From: Bryopsis sp. KO-2023
Lineage: Eukaryota > Chlorophyta > Ulvophyceae > Bryopsidales > Bryopsidaceae
Direction of reading: 5' to 3'
Length of the DNA: 64,000 nucleotides
Assembly: GCA_030272585.1 (NCBI GenBank)
Contig: BSYQ01000008.1
Coordinates: forward strand, 5,642,001-5,706,000
A program made the translations under genes and the position numbers. A model generated the notes under the pieces. That model did not search any database. It saw only the letters and a list, made by a program, of their open reading frames with translations, and had not been told where the DNA came from. Numbering within the stretch: position 1 is the first letter of the stretch; every line of letters starts with the position of its first letter. Of this stretch, positions 13,009 through 25,354 are shown in pieces.

Positions 13009-16000
13009 TCACCCATTCCGGACAGTGATTCGTTTCCCCATCATCCATACAAAATTGACGTCGACATTCGGCCCTTCATGAGGATCACTCATTTCCTCCA
13101 TGAAATTCTCGCATCCGTTCAAAATCACGCAAGCAGCATTGGCCAACACCGGCCTGGTGAGTTCGATGTCCATCAGTTCCCGACCCTCCATCGACTTTCG
13201 GCTGGTGTATCTCTGCACCCCATACGGCGAATGCAACACCACCCACTGCAAATGATCCCCGTCGTCGTCATTCCAATCGATCGTTTCATCGGACTCGTAG
13301 TCCGAGGCTTCGTGCAATTGACCAGCCAACATCTCGTACATCGCTTCGCCGTGCTCCATTGCATTGAAAAACGGCTCCGCATTGTTCGAATCTGAATCTG
13401 AATCCGAGTCAGACGATTCTTCTCCATCGGAACCCCCTTCGTTGGCCAGCCAAACAGCCAAGTCAGCAGCTATATTATCCTCACCACCGTAGTGCGATAT
13501 GGAGTCCCATGATGTCTGACTGTCGGAATCCAGGACCTCCTGTTGTTGGGCTTCGTTAGCGTTGGCTGCTGCATCTGGTTGGGGTTGGTTTTCATGATGG
13601 GGGGGGAGTATCAGTTCGGGCAGAGAATCGCTGGAATCCGAGTCCATGGAGCTCGTTGAAGAAACAGTGAAACTGTCGTCTGACTCAAGGAAGTCGAACG
13701 GAATGGGCAAACCGATCCCATTGTCCATTTCAGCCAGTGACTGGAAAAACACCACAAAGGAAAACCCCATTATTCTTCAGTTAACTGAAAATTTCAGCAG
13801 AAATTTTCTCATGCAGGCCATCCACAGTTGGCCTGAGGAATATCTGATTTCCCCCAAAAAAAATAATAGTAATAATAATTATTATTTTCATAATAATTTT
13901 GAAAATAGTCGAATATGAACTGTTGATTGAATGATGTTCAATCCAACAGTGTATGTATATTAGAAAGAAAACATCCATCAGTGAATTGAAACTCACAGCT
14001 TCGAGATTGAAATGGTCGATGACTCGGGCTTTGACCTGCAATGCCACAAAAACAGTCAAAAATTCACCCTTTTGTTTAAATCAGAAAATAAGCAAATAAA
14101 TATATCCACATGCCTGCATGATCCCTGAACTTCACCATTATCAGGAAAAAGAAAGGAACCAAATCAAAAAAATATCATAAACAATGACACGAGTTTGAAA
14201 CTACAATTGGCTGGCCTCCAGCCCTATTTTTTTTTTTCAGTTTATGTTCCACCCCGCTGGCAGCAGTTCTTTCAATATGCTGATTTCTCATGAATCGATG
14301 AAACTTTGATTGCTATCTTTCAATCTGACCTTTTCCTCGACTTTTCGGCATTTCACCCCCAGGCCAGTAAACTCAGCTGTGAATCACAAAACAACAAATC
14401 ACTCATCAGAGATTTCCCTTCATTGCCAGGCATTTACCAGGCAACCCTACTTATATCATTAAATCAAGGTGCTTTGCCCAAAATAGACAAAGCACCCCAC
14501 CCCCACCCCCCAAAAAACAGAGAAATCATGAAAAAAAAGTAGATTGTAATTTTACAATACGCTTAATGTACAATTTAGAATACATTTTTGGCCTATCCCT
14601 TATTTTGTTCCATTTACAGTTTTTCTCCCTCCACCAAGAAATTAACTGTGTAGATTGACAGGCTTCACATACCATGGCTATTTTGGGGTATTCATCCCAG
14701 AATGTGCAAATCATGATTGTTTTGGACATTTTGTCAAAAGTAGAGGCAATCATTTTTCCCTTGGCTTCCTCTTTGGAAAAAACGAAATGCTTGAATAACA
14801 CGCACTTGTCAAATGATCTCGACGGACATCATCCACCGTGTTTTCTCCTTTCCGATAAAACCTGAACCACACCGCCGGCTGGAATACCTCCAGCACATCC
14901 TGTACGTGTTTTTTCCCCGCCAAATCCTTTCCTTGATTTTTTTCTCTGTCGAATTCAACCCATTCTCCACTCTCCCCAAAACACACAGAAATTGGCAAAG
15001 CCAGTTCTCGATTTCTGCATGCTGTGAGGATGGACTCGAGGTCCATACAGTTGCTCAGTATGTCAGACATGCGGGTTCTCGATGACGAATATAATTGATG
15101 CATGAATCGGCCGTCCCTGGAAATTTTTCCCTTCTGTGTGTCGACATTGCCGAGCATGACGACTCCACAAGAAACTGGACAGGTCAAATCCCCCATTCTT
15201 CCGATTCGAATCTGAACAAAACAAGAGCAAAACATCTTTTTAAGAAAACTTTCTTCTACCTCTTTCATAAAGATGCACATGACCTTTAACATGGAAAAAA
15301 ATCAAAATATTATTATTATTATAGAATATATACCTACTCTGTCCCACAATAACTGTCCACTTATGTTTGGGGTTACATTTCACGAGTGAAACATTCAATT
15401 GATGTGAAATTTTGTGGGCAGCATCTCTGATACACGCAGATGACGACTACAAAATTTCAGATCCATTAATTGAGAGGTTGCGACGCAGTGACTCCGAAAC
15501 CAGAAAAGAAGCGAAAACCGTTTTTTCACTTTGACGACTTTTATTTTTTGCATATCAAAATTAGCCCAAAACTGTAAGATACTGTTATCAAGCAACAATT
15601 TACACTTCTTATAGTGTATCCCCAAAATTTGCTCTGAAAATTCCACCTGGCTTTTCGTGTAATGCGCTTGGCATTCCGTATCAAAGTCCCATTTTCTAGG
15701 CAGCTTGGCGACTTTCGCTCCTATTTTCGAGCGAACTGGCGCGCAAAGGTCTCTTGAGTTGCGTTTCCGACGTTTTGCGAGGTCGAGGTGGAGTTCGCGC
15801 ACTGCCCCGCTATTTTCGGTTTCAGAGGTGGACTTTCCTCGGTTTTATAGTCGTCACGATTTACTGAATGACGACATCATGCTTTACTCACTGGTTCAAT
15901 TACGACGAAACTTTGTGAGCTCGCGACAGAACATCTGAGGCATGTGTTCACAAAATTTTGTGGCAAACGATAAACTTTTAACGTGTCAAAACGTTCATGG

Positions 16001-17613
16001 GGGAGGTGAAAAAACGGTTTTTGCTTCATTTCTGGTTTCGGAGTCACTGCGTCGCAACCTCTCAATCAATGGATCTGAAATTTTGTGGGCTTCATCTACG
16101 TGTATCAGAGATGCTGCCCACAAAATTTTACATCAATTGAATGCCTCACTCGTGAACTGGAACCCCAAACATAAGTGGACACTTATTGTGGGACAGAGTA
16201 AGTATAAAATGTATAAAACTGAGGTTTTAATTTCTGCTGGTCAGCCGCTCAGAATCGAATATCGAATCTGGACATGCTGTTTTTTTCATTGAATCTCCCC
16301 ATCAAATGGGGAAACCTTGGACAGGCATCAAATATTAACCCTTCTTGTTTTTATCCAAAAAACCTCTCCACCATGGATGGATGCTGACTCATCAAGGATT
16401 GACTAACCATGTCTATGAATAAATAACAAGGGTTGTTCAACTTACCCCTGTGTTAACTACGATTTGCTCCTCAGAACATTTTGCTATGTTCTTCATCCAC
16501 ACGCAGGCGACTTCATCCCATAATATCTCCATGTCTGACTCATCATTTCTGGAGCTGGACCCCGATCCGACAGCCCCCCAATTATCATTTCTTTGATGCC
16601 CGTTCACCCCCAACCGCTGGATTCCCTTGAATCGAATTGGGTTGCTCACGTTGCTCTGCTGAGGGGGGTGTATGGCGATGCATCTGACATCCTTGAATCT
16701 GTGCATTTTGGAGCAGTAGTATTTTTCGATGTTCTCTTGAAACATATTGTCCACCCAGAATTTGACTTGCCCATCGTCCAGGCCCCCGTCCGTCATAATT
16801 CCCCAGTAGTCCAGCCGTTCTGTGTTGGAGTCGGTGCGACCAGCCAGTGATCTGGAGCAAAAAAACTGCCAAGGAATCATGCATGGATACAAGCCTTTTT
16901 TCTTTTTCTTTCTTGTGTGTTGCAGCAAGCAGTTAATCGGCAAAAAACCAAAAATGTGATTTTTTGTTTCTTATTGACGAGAAAAAGCATTCAGAGAGCA
17001 TTAATCAATTGCTGGTCGCCTACGAATTCAACAAACAAAAAAAAGGGGAAAAGAGAAAAATGCAACTCTCATGCTGTGAAGCAGCAGCTGGACCCCAGAA
17101 TGACCAAGTCGGTTGCGAATAGTGGCAAAGTTTTTGAAAATATTAAAGAAAGTAGTGTAGTGGACAATCAAGAAAGCAACAGAAAAAAAATGGATCCCTC
17201 ACTCTTTCTTTCAGGAAAAAAAGTATTTTATTTTCAACACCATCCCTCCATTTCTTGTTCTAAACAATATAAGAATAATCCCCTGGTGGAGGACTCCCTA
17301 ATCAATTTTTGGAAAACACAGCAAGGGTTCATACTTCCTCTTTTTGCATCCATAGAGCAGATCTGAAGCGATTTTCCCTCCTTATTCACCTGAAGATTTT
17401 CTGCAAAACTCCATAGTCGCCACTGAACTTTTTCGGCACCTCAAAACAAAGCTCGCTCGCGATTTTCAGGCACCACAAGAGCGGAAGCCGGCCGAGTCCC
17501 AGAAAGCGTCGGCTGGTTAATTGAAATCGCAAAATATCGCGTCCCTCGCATTTATCCAAAATATCCAAGACGCAGTTGTCGGGAAGGTCAACGAATTCCA
17601 GCACGGAAGACAT
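13009..17613 (-). CDS. F-box domain protein with acidic C-terminal region (multi-exon)
   Basis: Exon 1 (17613-17390) starts at ATG 17613 and encodes an F-box-like motif at residues 8-45: LPDNCVLDILDKCEGRDILR, then FQLTSRRFLG and LPLLW. F-boxes bind Skp1 in SCF ubiquitin ligases. Phases then match into 16851-16446 (406 nt, phase 0 out), from 15211 (I-R-I-G-R-M-G-D...), 14376-14330, 14035-13997 and 13740-13009 (stop TGA). The last exon is very acidic (Asp-Ser runs) and ends MMGKRITVRNG. Between 14880 and 14673 two overlapping frames compete: one ends KRKPREK-stop, the other reads FSKEEAKGKMIASTFDK to a GTATGT donor. The model is uncertain there and a frameshift is possible. The intron between exons 2 and 3 holds a MITE. 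Substrate-binding domain not recognised. Confidence 0.6.
15329..16206. mobile_element. Long-TIR MITE, copy 1 (Tc1/mariner or Stowaway-like), inside the F-box gene intron
   Basis: The ends are ATACCTACTCTGTCC and GGACAGAGTAAGTAT. About 200 bp at each end are inverted copies of each other; the left arm runs to about 15529, ending GTTTTTTCAC. Palindromic TA-rich ends plus CTCTGTCC-type termini resemble TA-target Tc1/mariner and Stowaway families (family knowledge). The 460-bp centre has no transposase frame. Copy 2 lies at 25708-26564. Confidence 0.8.
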
Positions 17614-17975
17614 TATCCTTGGTTCCGCCACCGTTGAACCGAATATCGTTCCGCAAGAAACAAAACAGAATGTCGAACCTGTTGTTTTGTTGGCAATGTT
17701 CTCGCCGTCTGACTGGCGGTGGGAGCAAAAAACAATAACGACACAATTGTTTTCTTAATTAATTTAGTTAGCAACCCACCCAAAGATCCAGTAGAGTGGC
17801 TGGCTGTCACAACAATGCCAATCTCAATGCTTATGTCACATTCGACATTCACTAGTTTCAACTTTACAACAGTATATCAACAATCTATTGCACAAAATAT
17901 TCTAATTTCATACCATCCCCCTTCTTCCCGTCCTCTATATACTGGTACCACAATCTCATATCATCCCCTTTTTCC

Positions 17976-18554
17976 TCACAGAAAGCCCTTTTTCCTCAAT
18001 TCCTCTTCCAGTTCATAATAAACATTTTTCTTAAGTACTTGGAGGCGCAGATCCCCAGTCTCACACTCAAATACGTCTTGGTCTAACGAATTATATTCGT
18101 GTAAGAGATCCAAGTCTGTCCAAGACGAGGCAACGGTTGGGACTGCATACAACACAAAATTGATAGATTTAATGAATCCCTTGAAGAGATTTTCCTTTTT
18201 TTTCTGAGATCGACGAACAAACTCAGTACCTTCGTTTGGACTTGGCACACGTGTCTGTGGTGTCTTCTGCTCCGTTCTGAGTGGGCTAGGACAGAGTGAA
18301 GGGGAGCCTGAATGACATAGTATAGTACCATGTGTCAAGCATGCAGTAGGAACATCAAGAAAACAAAGCACTTCTGCTGAGCTCCCACCTGCAAGAAGTC
18401 TCGGACTTTTTTTCCCCGATCTCTCCACAATGCTGGCATGATCCTCCCCGTCATTCGCAGCGATCTCCGCCTCCGTCCGTTGCGCCCCCCTTCCAGAGAA
18501 CCGTATCCAAATCGCCGATCTTTCGAGGATGAACCTCACCCACCATCCATTCAC
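17976..18554 (-). CDS. Hypothetical small protein, two-exon candidate
   Basis: A GCAG|GTGGGAG donor near 18389 and a TTCAG acceptor near 18310 join one open frame in phase. The C-terminal part reads FIKSINFVLYAVPTVASSWT, then EYNSLDQDVFECETGDLRLQ, and ends ELRKKGFL before TGA. An alternative frame of the first exon starts at an ATG and reads MTGRIMPALWRDRGKKVRDF up to the same donor, so the N-terminus is ambiguous. No family recognised. Confidence 0.3.
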   Translation of the reverse strand: MNGWWVRFILERSAIWIRFSGRGAQRTEAEIAANDGEDHASIVERSGKKSPRLLAGGSSAEVLCFLDVPTACLTHGTILCHSGSPSLCPSPLRTEQKTPQTRVPSPNEGTEFVRRSQKKKENLFKGFIKSINFVLYAVPTVASSWTDLDLLHEYNSLDQDVFECETGDLRLQVLKKNVYYELEEELRKKGFL

Positions 18555-18713
18555 TTTTCTCCCCCTATATATTTCAGGTCACAAAGAATGCACCGCTCGA
18601 ACAAGGCCACGCGCGTGTGTTGTTGGAGGGTACTTTCAATATCTGTTTGTAACGCACGATAAATACACCCCCCGACCCAAAGTCAAGAGAATACAGAATA
18701 GAAATTCACTGTC

Positions 18714-18962
18714 TCACCTTTGCAAAAAGAGAATGACAGCCAAGATAAAAGCCATGGGGACAAGCGATCCGAATTTCAAGCACAAGCAGTCTTCAAAAAA
18801 CTTGTTGAACGGGTGCTCTGGCATCAGCTGATCATGCGGCGACTCCTCCAAGTTGTATAGAGGGTGCTCTAGCATTGCAAGCGAGTGGTGCGGCGACTCC
18901 GAATGTTCTTCATACGTCCAAGTGTTATTGGTGCGAACGATAAGTGTTATCGTTCGCACCAA
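18714..18962 (-). CDS. Possible exon with a short protein repeat and one membrane segment
   Basis: The open minus-strand frame contains two imperfect repeats, ESPHHSLAMLEHPLYNLE and ESPHDQLMPEHPFNKF, followed by a hydrophobic segment (GSLVPMAFILAVILFL) and an AG|GTGAGAC donor at about 18718. The DNA repeat is visible as GCGGCGACTCC spaced about 50 bp apart. It may be a downstream exon of the signal-peptide gene at 19977, but I cannot link the phases with confidence. Confidence 0.3.
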   Translation of the reverse strand: MVRTITLIVRTNNTWTYEEHSESPHHSLAMLEHPLYNLEESPHDQLMPEHPFNKFFEDCLCLKFGSLVPMAFILAVILFLQR

Positions 18963-18963
18963 T
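18927..18963. other. Perfect 17-bp inverted repeat with 3-base loop
   Basis: ATTGGTGCGAACGATAA, loop GTG, then the exact complement. It overlaps the 5' part of the minus-strand exon at 18714-18962. It could be an operator-like palindrome, a hairpin, or a small insertion footprint. Confidence 0.8.
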
Positions 18964-18992
18964 CGCCACCGAAATTACCATGGTCAAAATTG

Positions 18993-19977
18993 TCAAGTTG
19001 GGAAGGAGGCGGGGGGGATCGTAGCAGCCAAGCTGCTGGGGACGCGGAAGACTAGTCGAGTGACCACAGCCATGGCATTCAACCAGGTAGGCGCTACGGC
19101 AACTGGTATGTTTTTTTTTGCCCGCAATGAATGGGTGATGGTATCGACTGCTTCTGAACCTTGGATGCGGCAAGAGTTGTCGCTAACCGTAGCGACTCGT
19201 GTGTGTTTTCGCAGGTTTACAACAACGTCGATCACCAACGAGCCGTTTGTGGCAAGAGTCTCTGTATTGAGATTGAGCCTGTGTGCACTATCACGTTCAT
19301 TCACACTACAGCATCCGTACTCACTTTGCTCGTCACAAATCTTAATGATGCCAGAGGGTCTGCGTTGACAACAAACAGAAATAATGATGCAGTTAAGACC
19401 GAACGAACACAAAGCTTGGAAATTGTGGCGAACCAAACAACGAGAGGTCACTGAAATCGTGTTCAGTGAAAACAGGTTCACCTAACCACAAGACAATGAT
19501 ATGCGTGGATCAGAGGCCCAGTAAAATCAGTAAACTCTCACCTGGACCGATTTCTGCAGTGGCTTCCTTTCCAAAGGAGTCTCTGGATCTACCAGAATTC
19601 GCCAGCCCCCATCCGATGCTCGAAGTTCGAACGGCAGACCAGTGGGGAAGGTGCGTCATTGCATCGCGGCTCCCTTTGTCTTAGTGAAAGCGAGCCGTGG
19701 CGAGGACTTTTCTTCATATTTCACCCTCTACAGAGAAACAGAATGATGGTCAGGGTTGCCTCCAATTACAAGCGCTGATCATGCAAGGATGCGAAAGCTT
19801 CACGACTGGCGTTTGACCAGAAACCGTTCCAAAGACAAGAGTTTCGCATCTTGATGCTCGGCAGTGAAAGCAAAGCCATAGCAGAGGAAAGCAGCTCGAG
19901 TCGGTCGCGCCACAACCCACCTCTACTCCAAGAGTAGCTAGGATGACCACTGTCACGAGAACCCACGAGTAACGCAT
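18993..19977 (-). CDS. Candidate secreted protein gene with an in-frame TGA in exon 2
   Basis: Exon 1 (19977-19921) encodes a typical signal peptide, MRYSWVLVTVVILATLGVE, and ends phase 0 before GTGGGT. Exon 2 (19727-19542, after CTCTGTAG) is exactly 62 codons, phase 0 at both ends, with TGA as its 24th codon (19658-19656). Before it the frame reads FTKTKGAAMQ; after it, RTFPTGLPFELRASDGGW, then LVDPETPLERKPLQ to a CAG|GTGAGA donor. A third open block (19481-18993) is also phase 0 and includes a Cys-containing part (GIIKICDEQSEYGCCSVNER). The TGA could be selenocysteine, a pseudogene stop or an error. No known selenoprotein motif (CxxU, GGUG) is present. Family not recognised. Confidence 0.35.
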
Positions 19978-20004
19978 CCTATTTGTAGTGTTAGTCGATT
20001 GCAC

Positions 20005-21047
20005 AAAGGGTTGATATTAGGTGCCCTTGACGATCCAGCAAGATGGGTTTGACTGAGACAGAAATCCAAGTTTGAATATCTGGCAAGCAGTGCGGAGATG
20101 AAGTATAGACTGCATAATCTATTGCAAATTGTTCAACCTGTTGGTGGGTTTGGACGAGCGTGAACCAAGGGCCGAGAAGTATTGCCTGGGTGGGCAGTAT
20201 TTTTGTGTTCTGAAGACACTCGATTTAAAAAAAATGTGGAACTTCCAGGGATCTTTGGCGGCCAAGCCGTCAACGCGGGCATTGAGGCTACAACGGCAAA
20301 ATGTGCACGATCGCCAGAGCCAGCACAAAACGGGGGACAAATCGCGAACAATGGTGGACAGTGGAGAAATCTTTACACGATCATTCCTTGTCAGCCATAG
20401 CCAGCAAGAAAGTACATAGCATGAATGCTCATGGGCTGGTGTCATGTACTAAGAGTTGCTTTGGCAAAAAAAGAAAAGATATACCCAATGTGGCAACAAC
20501 CAACTCTACATGGACTTCACAACATGCTGTACAACTATATTGTAAGGAGGCGAGGTGAAAACAATTTTGATACGAGTGATTAACTTGGTTCACGTCAACA
20601 CGGCACATGAAGGGCCAAGCGGGAAATTTCCTTTAGAGGCGTCCGCTGGAGTACATACTCAAGCTTTGGTGCTCTCCCCACTTGGTTTTTGTCAACAGTG
20701 GAACTAGTTGTTATCTTATAAGACAACACACAAGCTCCCACAACTGGGTGGGAAATGAAACACAGTGCTCCTAGTAAAAAAACACAAAGCGGCTGAGCTT
20801 GTACATCCCTGTTTCCTTGTGAACACGAACTCTCTCTCTGCGGGAGCACTAGGGAAACGGTGGAATCATGCTTTTAGCTGAAAGCATGCAACATAGTGCA
20901 CGCGGTTATCTTTTAAGGCGCCAGAACGTTGATTTCCATGTGGCCATCTTTTCCCCACTTTCAACGAAACAACAAGGTTTCTGCTCTTTGGCGATCCTTA
21001 AGCTTCGTGGTTTCCGTTGACCGTCAACGCTAACCGCTTATCCAGCC
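20005..21047. other. No gene recognised; short open frames only
   Basis: A plus-strand frame at 20182-20400 reads ELPGIFGGQAVNAGIEATTA and onward to a stop but has no clear start or splice context. The rest (20600-21047) is unremarkable. Confidence 0.3.
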
Positions 21048-22674
21048 ATGGAGGAAGCAATCAATCACATTCATGTTGATGAGAACTGGCGGCAGTTGAT
21101 GAGGTGGAAATTTCAGTTTGATAACCAGTGTTCTTGCCATATAGAGTGCAAATCGGATCACTTATTTTCTCGTGGGCGTGTTGCAAAGTTTTTTCTGGTT
21201 GGTTTGTTACAATTGACGGTTCAGTACATCTCAGTAAGCAGAGGTTTCCAGAAAAAAACAGAAAAACAGGATTAGCACTGTATGTAAACGAATGAGAGTG
21301 GCATTGGGGCCACCCACCAACTTCTTTGTCTCTTTTTTTCAGTCTCCGGTGAATGTCGGTTGATTGACGGTTAGGAAAACCTTCTGTATGGGATGTAGCC
21401 CGGCCAAACCCTCTCAATCTTCGAAAATCTCTGTTCAGTTGACATTTTAGGCCTCTTTCCCGTCGTTTTTCCAACCTTCAATGAAACTTACGAAGGAGGA
21501 TATCAGGTTCAAAAAAAGGAAACTATCAACGCCGTGCTTTTCACACTTTTTCAGTCTTTTGTAAGGTTTTGTCGGGTTTTGGGTAAAGGTCAGAGGCGAA
21601 ACGAGCACAGGAATTCAAAAGCAACTGGGGTTATCTTTGCTACGATGGAGCACCTGTCCGAGTAAGGCTGAAATGGCTGATCAGCAGTTTTCCAATGGCA
21701 GCAGACGAGACCATAGCATTTCGAAGAGATACAAAGCATTAAAATGGATGCAAAGTTTCTTGGTGTCGAGACTTGCATCCTCTCCTGTGCTTTGTCTTGC
21801 TCTTTTTGGAGACCTCATTTAGGCAGATTGAAGTTGCCGTCGAACACAGTGCTTGTCCCTCAAAAGACGCTCATTGAGTGGTGCGTTTGTGGGTTTTTTT
21901 GTGGAAAGCGGACATATCTTGAGTTGGTTTTTGGTGCATCACTGCAGCGTCCACGCGCAACGACGCTTGTGAAATATTTCAATTCTAAGGGCGGTCAGTG
22001 GACCGTCGAGCCGAAATGCGTACCCATCAAAGCGACAAAGAGACTGCACTCGCTCTCAGTGAGTATTTTTTAATAGAAAATTAAAATGTGATGGGTGCAC
22101 TTGCCATTAGGTATGCCGTTAGAATTTTGAACACTTTCTGCGCAATGTCGCCTGAACAATTCTTACTACAGGCCCATGTCTGGGTAAGACGTTCGAATTG
22201 CATGAGTTGGTTGGTGGCGGCGGTGGTGGCCTGGAGTTGAAATCGAAGTTGGCAGCCGATGGCAGTCCAGTTGTGAATATAATATATACCCACTTTGTGA
22301 ATGTGACCACAAACTTTGCAAGTCGTCTCTGCAATTTTGAAAATGAACACAACTGCATTAAAAAAAAAAAAAAAAACCCTAAAGCTGAAGCTGACTCTTT
22401 ACCCGTTCCTTCCAATCACGCACAGCCAAGCGTCCAAAAGGAGCTAAGAAAGGATTTTTTTTCGTTGCCTGCAACCGAGCGAACGATTTATTCTCACAGC
22501 CGCCAAATGGACCATATTTCAAAATCGGACGCAGCTTTCGCCACTAACAGCCAAGCCTATGGATCGAGACTGGCACTGGAGCAGGTGAACTCAGTCAATA
22601 ATAACTCAGTCGATTTCCCACTGGTTGCTGAAAAACACGATCACTGCAATCGTCAATGCAACTTTTTATTTTGA
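21048..22674 (+). CDS. Hypothetical protein, multi-exon
   Basis: Exon 1 starts at ATG 21048 and runs 62 codons (MEEAINHIHVDENWRQLMRW ... LLQLTVQYIS) to CTCA|GTAAGC, phase 0. Exon 2 (21948-22058, after ACTGCAG) is 37 codons (RPRATTLVKYFNSKGGQWTV...) to CTCA|GTGAGT, phase 0. A third block from 22172 (after ACTACAG) has a long open frame with a Gly run, ELVGGGGGGLELKSKLAADG, ending in TGA at 22674, but in phase 1, so the link to exon 2 is unresolved. No domain recognised. Confidence 0.4.
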
Positions 22675-23664
22675 TGTTTTTTTGGTGCTACAGTTTGGTG
22701 TTTCGAATTATGGGAGAAAGGCGGTTCTCACCAGAGACTGATTCTGGTGAGTGGCCTGGGGAAAGCAGTTAAGAAAAACAACAAAAACGGGCGCCCCCAG
22801 CAGTGTTGATAAAGGATAATGCTTGATGAAAATATATTGTCGAGATGTCGTATTCTGAAAAGTTTATCGACTTTTTAAAAATTGCAGATATCTGAGGAAT
22901 TTTTGTTCGAATCGATGGGTTAACACAAATGCAAAATGCAAAATTGTTGGTGTTCTGTCTATACTGTTGATTGAAGCACAGCCATTCACTTGAATAGCTT
23001 TCTGTGTGTTCCACTGATTCTTGCAAAAAATCCATTGATTTTGTTGAAATAGAAAATAGAAAACAAGCAACGGGTGGAAAATTGTCCAGAAAAAAATTCA
23101 TCAAGAAAACACTGCGCTCACATAGGTTCAAGAAAACAACAATTTCACCGCTAATAAATGAAATGATAGAAAGACTGGCACATTCTGATGACTGACACTC
23201 ATGCATTCAAATATAAACTTGCTAGAAATAAGAAAAGAAAATGAAAACACTCGGGATCTAAATGATATTCGTCCAACGTAACGAAGCGAGCAGCCAGCCA
23301 GGGATGAGGATGCCCCTTTCCACCACCAAAACAAACTACAAAAAAAAGGGAAAAAAAAACACAGAGGAAGCACCACTTTTCAACATCGTTTTTTCATCTT
23401 TCCTTTTTTTTATTAAGATGATAGAAAAACAAAGGCAAATAAAATTCATGTCGCAAAAAGAAGGTGGCTAAACCACTGCCAAAATCAAGCATTGACCGAT
23501 ATCTGTGGGAGAGACTGCCCTTCATCATGTGGAGCAAATTTCCGTAAAATAAAAAATGAATAAGAATAACTAAAATAAAATAAATGAATCCTTAGTTGCC
23601 CCAACTCAGAAACCATTTTTGCCTTGGCCATTTTTGGAAGAGAAATGTAAATTAATGTGACTAA

Positions 23665-25354
23665 TCACTGTGCCAATATATATATATCAATGCTTGTTTC
23701 AAGTTGACTCACCTCCAGGAAACTTTGGAGAGATTCATCTGGAATCAAGGGCAAAAGAACGCCACTCGATCCAAAAAAAGCCTCATGGAAAAGAGACAAC
23801 AATCCCAAAGCAATCATCGGAGTGATGTCGATCTCGCCGTCGCCTTGCATTGGCACCAATTTCACGCCCTAGGGAAGAAACAAGGATAACACCATCTGAC
23901 TAACAGGTTTCCCTCATGAACGTGGGTGTTTTCCTTTTTCTTCTTCAACTAACTTTCGATATCTTTTTTTCAAGAAAACGAGGTCGTTTTGAGCAATATT
24001 CTCTCGACTAGCAAGCGTATGTCTTGAGCTGGAAGAGGATATCAAAAATTTAAGAGAGAAAAAAAAAAGAAAAAAATATACATCTGTTGCGTGCTAGTTT
24101 TTCCAAGCAGTTGACCTCAATCCACAAATGGTTTTGCAAAAATTCTCACCGAGTTCAGCAATTTTCTCAAAGGCTCCAAAGCAGGTTGGGTCGACGACAC
24201 CAACAGGGAATACGGCATTTCCTTCCGTTTTCGTTCGACTGCCGGAAACCTGCTTAAAAAACCCACCAACAAAGTCTTGAACTCTTCTTTTCAAAACACA
24301 TCCCTCCAGAAAAGGAAAACAGAATTATTACTTTGTTATCAATCTTATTTTTATTATTTTTATTTTTATCTAACTGCTTTCAGGAGCGTGAGAAAAAAAA
24401 TTGTAAACTTACACGGTCATCAAGAATCTGCCAGTCAGGATGAAAGTGTAGACAAATGCAAATGCTCCAAAACCAGCCGCCACAGCTGTGGCACCCGTTG
24501 ATAATGGCCCTACATTTGATGCCTGAAACCACCACCACCACCACCACACAAAAATTCTGAAATTGAAGGAAAATGCTGCAATCCAAATATGCACCATCAA
24601 GTGTTATTCCATCCTGGTTGAACAAACCCATCCTTGCAGCTTGCCATTTTTCAACCAGTTGTGACCAATTTTTCACTCTAGTATTTTTTGGGGGGAGAAG
24701 GGATGGGGGAAGGGTTGAAAATTTGACTTGGAACCAGAAAACACAAACAATAAAGGAAAAAATAAATAAAAAAAGGATATTTGTATATATACACTCCATT
24801 TGTTGTTTGAGAAATGCCCCGCTTGAGTCCACACACAAGCAGAGCCCACAGGCGCCAGCAGCCATGTCAGACTAAAAGAACTCCTCTTGCAGAAATTCTC
24901 ACCACTTGCCCCAACACCTCGCCAGCCTCAGCATCAGTCGAGAATGCCAACAGAAACCCCCCAAGTCCAGCTGCTAGAGCAACAGGTTTAATCCCTTCTT
25001 CCCTGAAACAACACCCCCACCTCAGAACACCCTTATGGAGCTCCACATTGATTCAGATCATGGTTTTTTTCACTGGTTTTCCCACACCGCCACTGTTTTT
25101 CTCGATGTATTAAACAGTGAATAATTGCTCCGCTGATGCCTCCAGTGGATTTATATCCTTACGAAAGCGATCAAATATATTCAAAGACGTCGTTTGCACC
25201 TTGGCGTGTCTTCCCGGGTTGCGGCCCGCCCGACGTCCGTGTTAGAAGCTTTTGACGTCCGTTGATTGCATGACAAACGCTGCGCTCGTAATGAGCAGCT
25301 CGAGAACGGGAAGAATCGAGTTGGAGAACCAACCAGTGAGGGAAGGGCTTGCAT
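23665..25354 (-). CDS. YGGT-family (YLMG-like) membrane protein, probably plastid-targeted
   Basis: Five exons join in perfect phase: 25354-25200, 25002-24903, 24522-24413, 24249-24150 and 23868-23665, 222 residues. Residues 1-50 are Ser/Arg/Thr-rich and poor in acids (MQALPSLVGSPTRFFPFSSC...), as in chloroplast transit peptides. Hydrophobic segments lie near 57-73 (VALAAGLGGFLLAFST), 95-116 (ATAVAAGFGAFAFVYTFILT) and 173-198 (PMIALGLLSLFHEAFF). The block SSTQPALEPLRKLLN followed by GDGEIDITPMIALGLL matches the YGGT pattern in which a T-x-P-x-L-x-P-x-R stretch precedes G-x-I-D-x-S/T-P. YGGT proteins act in thylakoid/cell-envelope membrane organisation. The exon 5 donor-like GTGAGT after LQSFLE leaves the last 16 residues uncertain. 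Confidence 0.7.

Noticed and set aside
14526-14801. Possible OB-fold / replication protein A-like segment in the F-box gene
   Set aside because: Only a short W-containing stretch is suggestive; no zinc-ribbon or extended OB pattern could be followed across exons.
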